A stretch of DNA of 8,737 nucleotides, taken from the NCBI GenBank assembly GCA_964400875.1, contig CAYNWK010000182.1:1-8737 (forward strand), given 5' to 3'. Below the pieces are notes generated by a model. The model made no database searches, had not been told where the DNA came from, and saw only the letters and a list, made by a program, of their open reading frames with translations. Numbering within the stretch: position 1 is the first letter of the stretch; every line of letters begins with the position of its first letter. Of the stretch, positions 6,196 to 8,737 are shown piece by piece. The translations under genes were made by a program, and so were the position numbers. Source of the stretch: CAYNWK01 sp964400875. GTDB taxonomy: Bacteria > Chloroflexota > Anaerolineae > Anaerolineales > UBA4823.

Positions 6196-6346
6196 GATGG
6201 ATGCCGGGGTGTGGACAACTATGTACCCGGCAAACTACTTCTAAGCCCCAAAATCCACCTCCTCGCAGCCCGTCAACCCACAGCATCCTCCACAAGTGGG
6301 AACAAATCTCCTAAATGTGATTGTCCTTCCCGATCCTCTGTTTAAG
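6196..6346. other. Intergenic region after the lamin-tail gene
   Basis: No gene is seen. TGCCGGG (6202-6208) and CCCGGCA (6226-6232) form a 7-bp inverted repeat 7 nt after the stop codon, but the 17-nt loop and the lack of a T-run make it a poor intrinsic terminator. The rest of this stretch up to the promoter at 6347 shows no structure I can interpret. Confidence 0.35.
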
Positions 6347-6409
6347 TTAACCAACCACTGCATTTTATGGTATAAGAGAGCTTATGTTTCCGGCTGGAAT
6401 ACATAAGCT
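6347..6409 (+). promoter_or_regulatory. Promoter with overlapping palindromic operator
   Basis: TTAACC (6347-6352), an 18-nt spacer and TGG-TATAAG (6368-6376) make an extended -10 promoter with a predicted start near 6383. A strong inverted repeat covers that start: AGCTTATGT (6379-6387) pairs with ACATAAGCT (6401-6409), and inside it TTCC (6388-6391) pairs with GGAA (6396-6399) around GGCT, with one bulged T at 6400. A palindrome at the start site suggests a repressor operator, or a hairpin at the 5' end of the mRNA. It controls the KAS III-like gene at 6528, giving a leader of about 145 nt. Confidence 0.5.
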
Positions 6410-6527
6410 GGCTTTACGCGGTTGCATAAAGGGGGTGTCTGGGCGAGCAATTCCCTCACACGCTAAGCAAACTGTGTAATGGACAATTTAGTTTCATAGA
6501 TTTGTCTCCGAAGGAGGAGAAAGCGCC

Positions 6528-7790
6528 ATGGACGATAAGAAAGGTGGGGCTCCAACGGGATCGGTCCCTTTTTATCAACGCCCGAACGTGCAGTTTGAAA
6601 TAATTCAGGTTGGCGGCGGCATTCCATTTGGCGTCGAACGCGTCTCCCACCCCGATCTCGGTATAGGCGGCGCTTATGGGGCCTGGGGTGATAACTACGA
6701 TAATGCAACTTTGCCGGGCTTCATCGAGAAAAGCATCGGCAAGCCGCTCAATGACGATGAAAAATTGAATTTGTCCCCGCTGGGTTTCGATTACCGCCAC
6801 CATATCAAGACCTTGTCGCATGATGAGCATCTTGAGGTTGAAGTCGCCGTCGGGGCGCGCTTCTTGCAGGAAGCCGCCAAAGCCTGCGGCTGGAAACCGG
6901 AAGAAGTCGATGCGGTCATGATTGGGATGAGTGGTCCGGTGGCAGATGACTACACTCAGCGCATCGCCAAAGCCGCCGGTATCCCCGACGAGGCCTTGAA
7001 AGTCAGCGTCCATAAAGCCTGCGACAGTTCAATGGGCGCCATGCACCTGGCCTTGAATCCGGAGCTGGTCGTCGATCGGAAAACGGGCCAGAACCTGGCC
7101 GGAGAGCTGCTTGGCAAAAAAGTCCTGGTCGGCGGCATCGAGGGTTTGAGCCGCTACATCATTCAGTCCAAGGACTTGAACGCCATGCAGCTGTTTGGCA
7201 ATGGTGGCGGCGTGATCGGGGTCATCCCCGGCCAGACGGTCAAATTCATCGTCGGCAAGACCCGCGAAGTGTATGACGAAAAAGGCGTTTTGGCAGTACG
7301 CATGTTTTATCCCCACTCCCGCAAGACTGGCGAATCGATGGTGGAAATCACTCGTGAAAGCCCGAACCACATTCGCGTGGCCGGCATGATGCACGAGCCT
7401 GAGACCAGCGCGCCGGTGGAGATGGTCGGTCAGATGGGCATGGTGAAGCTCTTCGTGCGCAATGGCGTTGAAGTGGTCAACGAAGTCTATCAGGCATACC
7501 GCAAACGCGTTGAAGAGCTGGGTATGCCAAATAAATCGATCGTCACGGCTATCGTGCACCACGCCAATTACAAGATCAACGCCCTGAAAGCTGCCCATCT
7601 TCAAAAGCTCGGCGTTTCGCTCTCGATGCCCTGGCTGTTGAACGAGTTCGGCAACGTCAGCGCGGCGTCGAATATGATTGCTTTCTTGCGCAACCTACCC
7701 AGCTTGAAGCCCGGCGATCACGTTTTGTTTGATGGCTTCGGCGCTGGCACGTACTACGACGTATTTGCGGTCTCCCTGGGCAACCCGTAA
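6528..7790 (+). CDS. KAS III-like (FabH-family) condensing enzyme
   Basis: A 420-residue cytoplasmic thiolase-fold enzyme. The triad of ketoacyl-ACP synthase III-type enzymes is visible: Cys165 in VHKACDSSMG (161-170), His344 in VHHANYKIN (343-351, matching H-Q-A-N-x-R-I) and Asn376 in FGNVSAAS (374-381). The C-terminal GDHVLFDGFGAGTYYDVF (396-413) is the usual last strand pair with the G-x-G-x-x-x motif. Such enzymes join acyl groups from CoA or ACP thioesters by decarboxylating condensation. It is about 100 residues longer than classic FabH (~317), with a long N-terminal extension and ~45 extra residues between Cys and His. The usual Gln after the active His is His345. The start has AAGGAGG (6511-6517) 10 nt ahead. 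It stands alone, so the exact reaction (fatty-acid initiation, specialised lipid or HMG-CoA-synthase-like) is open. Confidence 0.85.
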   Translation: MDDKKGGAPTGSVPFYQRPNVQFEIIQVGGGIPFGVERVSHPDLGIGGAYGAWGDNYDNATLPGFIEKSIGKPLNDDEKLNLSPLGFDYRHHIKTLSHDEHLEVEVAVGARFLQEAAKACGWKPEEVDAVMIGMSGPVADDYTQRIAKAAGIPDEALKVSVHKACDSSMGAMHLALNPELVVDRKTGQNLAGELLGKKVLVGGIEGLSRYIIQSKDLNAMQLFGNGGGVIGVIPGQTVKFIVGKTREVYDEKGVLAVRMFYPHSRKTGESMVEITRESPNHIRVAGMMHEPETSAPVEMVGQMGMVKLFVRNGVEVVNEVYQAYRKRVEELGMPNKSIVTAIVHHANYKINALKAAHLQKLGVSLSMPWLLNEFGNVSAASNMIAFLRNLPSLKPGDHVLFDGFGAGTYYDVFAVSLGNP

Positions 7791-7815
7791 CCAGTCTTAC
7801 AGGTATATGTGAATC

Positions 7816-7854
7816 AAAAAGTGGCTCCAGCATTTGGAGCCACTTTTTATTTTT
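7816..7854. terminator. Bidirectional intrinsic terminator
   Basis: A perfect 14-bp stem (7816-7829 with 7835-7848; core GTGGCTCCA/TGGAGCCAC) has a 5-nt loop GCATT. It is flanked by five A on the left and five T plus ATTTT on the right, so it has a U-tract in both directions. It lies between the convergent KAS III-like gene and lexA and should end both. Confidence 0.92.
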
Positions 7855-7869
7855 ACTCGTTTGCCTGAT

Positions 7870-8592
7870 TTAGACGACCTGGCCTTCAACCTGCCGGATG
7901 ACCATGACGACCTTGCCTTTAATCTCCAGCACGCTGGGATCGTCGATGATGATCGGTTGCATGGTTGGGTTTGCCGGCTGCAGGCGCACTGTGCCATTCT
8001 CCAGGTAGAAGTACTTCAAGGTTGTTTCGTCCCGATCGTTCATCCAGATGGCTACCATCTCCCCGTTGCGCGCTTCCTGGGATGGTTTCATGATCACGAT
8101 GTCGCCATCGTTGACCATCGCATCGATCATTGAATCCCCTTGCACTTCCAGGGCAAACAATTCATCGGGTTTTTCCCGGCTGGGCAGCAGGCTGCGCGGG
8201 ATATCCACATGGGTGTCCGGATCGAAATAAGCAAAGTCCGAAGAGGGGACGGGCATCAGCTCGCCGGCGGCGATACGACCCAGCATCGGGATCTGGAGTA
8301 CGTCGTTGATCACCTGGGCGGCCTTCTTGAGCGGGTCCTTGACTTTTTTATTGAGTTCCGAGAGCGGCTTCAGCAGCCGTACGCCGCGCGAAACCCTCCG
8401 GTCGCGCTCGATATAATCCATTTCTTCCAGCTGTTCCAGGTAGTAGTTCACCACGGAGGTGGAGGAGATATCCGCTTCCTCGCCGATCTCCCGGATAGAG
8501 GGAGGATACCCGTTTTGATCCTGGAAGCTTTCCAGGACTTCCAAGATTTTCTTCTGCCGGTCGCTCAGGCCTTTACTTCGTTTTCTCGGCAT
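7870..8592 (-). CDS. lexA: LexA, SOS-response repressor
   Basis: A 240-residue transcriptional repressor and self-cleaving protease. The N-terminal winged helix-turn-helix (residues ~9-73) contains NGYPPSIREIGEEADISSTS, close to the family pattern. A linker follows, then the S24 peptidase-type domain with the Ala109-Gly110 cleavage site in GRIAAGEL, nucleophile Ser154 in QGDSMIDAMVNDGD and general-base Lys193 in ETTLKYFY. All catalytic parts are intact. It is longer than the E. coli protein (202), mostly in the linker between the domains. The start is fixed by GGAGG (8600-8604 on the complement) 7 nt from the ATG at 8592. An overlapping ATG four bases upstream is in another frame. RecA filaments formed after DNA damage are expected to trigger its cleavage. 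The gene is autoregulated through the operator at 8646-8659. Confidence 0.97.
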   Translation of the reverse strand: MPRKRSKGLSDRQKKILEVLESFQDQNGYPPSIREIGEEADISSTSVVNYYLEQLEEMDYIERDRRVSRGVRLLKPLSELNKKVKDPLKKAAQVINDVLQIPMLGRIAAGELMPVPSSDFAYFDPDTHVDIPRSLLPSREKPDELFALEVQGDSMIDAMVNDGDIVIMKPSQEARNGEMVAIWMNDRDETTLKYFYLENGTVRLQPANPTMQPIIIDDPSVLEIKGKVVMVIRQVEGQVV

Positions 8593-8637
8593 GCATGCAC
8601 CTCCAGGGACGAAAAAGAAACAATTGTGCTATAAATA

Positions 8638-8666
8638 AATATACCCGAACATTCGTTCTGTGTCAA
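8638..8666 (-). promoter_or_regulatory. lexA promoter with SOS operator in the spacer
   Basis: On the minus strand: a perfect TTGACA (-35, 8661-8666), a 17-nt spacer and TATATT (-10, 8638-8643). Inside the spacer is the palindrome GAAC-ATTC-GTTC (8647-8658), fitting GAAC-N4-GTTC, the core of the Gram-positive (DinR/LexA) SOS box. A bound LexA dimer would occlude both promoter elements, giving tight self-repression. Confidence 0.9.
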
Positions 8667-8705
8667 GGATTTTTTTCACAAGGGGAGTGCTCAAACTTGA
8701 TGGGT

Positions 8706-8737
8706 TAGAATTAGAGGATGAACACATGTCCCCAAGG
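8706..8737 (+). CDS. Possible start of a divergent gene, truncated by the window
   Basis: TAGAAT (8706-8711), six bases, then ATG at 8718 starts a frame reading M-N-T-C-P-Q-G up to the window edge. A Cys-Pro pair right at the N-terminus is typical of zinc-ribbon proteins. The spacing of -10 to ATG again suggests a leaderless mRNA, although GAGG directly abuts the ATG. The coding part is only 8718-8737. Too little is visible to be sure. Confidence 0.25.

Noticed and set aside
6210..6218. DnaA-box-like TGTGGACAA
   Set aside because: One mismatch to the reverse-complement consensus and isolated; no cluster of boxes, no AT-rich unwinding region and no dnaA/dnaN nearby.
6456..7604. Two long minus-strand ORFs (6456-7013 and 7029-7604)
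   Set aside because: Both lie antisense to the KAS III-like gene, which has an intact catalytic triad and a good ribosome site; they are codon-bias shadows.
8140..8634. Plus-strand 164-codon ORF
   Set aside because: Antisense to lexA and running across the lexA promoter; no family resemblance.
1..8737. tRNA genes, CRISPR array, insertion sequences, attachment sites
   Set aside because: By eye there were no cloverleaf arms, no regularly spaced repeats, no transposase-like protein and no flanking inverted repeats.

Overview
The window looks like chromosomal DNA from a member of the Chloroflexota, probably an Anaerolineae-like lineage. This is an inference from gene style, not from a marker gene. 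The supporting signs are two secreted proteins with long Pro/Thr linkers, a lamin-tail-domain surface protein, short L-P-x-x-x-R-like motifs near the ends of both exported proteins, and a LexA with a Gram-positive-type SOS box. Most of the window is moderately GC-rich. The first ~500 bases are clearly AT-richer.

Layout. Positions 1-581 form an AT-rich left flank with one doubtful small membrane-protein ORF on the minus strand. It also holds an orphan attenuator-like element on the plus strand: a 30-codon leader ORF with tandem Trp codons, then a strong intrinsic terminator with no biosynthetic gene behind it. Positions 582-1500 carry a compact minus-strand operon: an apparently leaderless DUF2188 gene followed 13 nt later by a TIR-like gene, a candidate stress or defence module. 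Positions 1594-2948 carry a secreted serine-hydrolase (beta-lactamase-fold) gene preceded by a nested stem-loop. Positions 3139-4165 hold a two-gene membrane operon: a 4-TM protein and a LysE/RhtB-type exporter. Positions 4185-6195 encode a secreted protein with three lamin-tail domains. Positions 6196-6527 are a long intergenic region with a promoter overlapped by a strong palindrome, leading into a KAS III-like condensing enzyme (6528-7790). A bidirectional terminator separates that gene from the convergent lexA (7870-8592, minus). The lexA promoter has its SOS operator lying inside the -35/-10 spacer. The last bases may be the start of a divergent leaderless gene.

How the parts work together. 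lexA and its operator form a self-contained autoregulatory SOS unit. The DUF2188/TIR-like pair is the best candidate for an under-described system: the genes are tightly coupled, have their own extended -10 promoter, and the larger protein keeps the N-x-x-FELG and SD-x-x-G signature of TIR-like nucleotide-processing domains. The remaining genes are separate transcription units for envelope, export and lipid functions. No tRNA, rRNA, insertion sequence or CRISPR array was seen.
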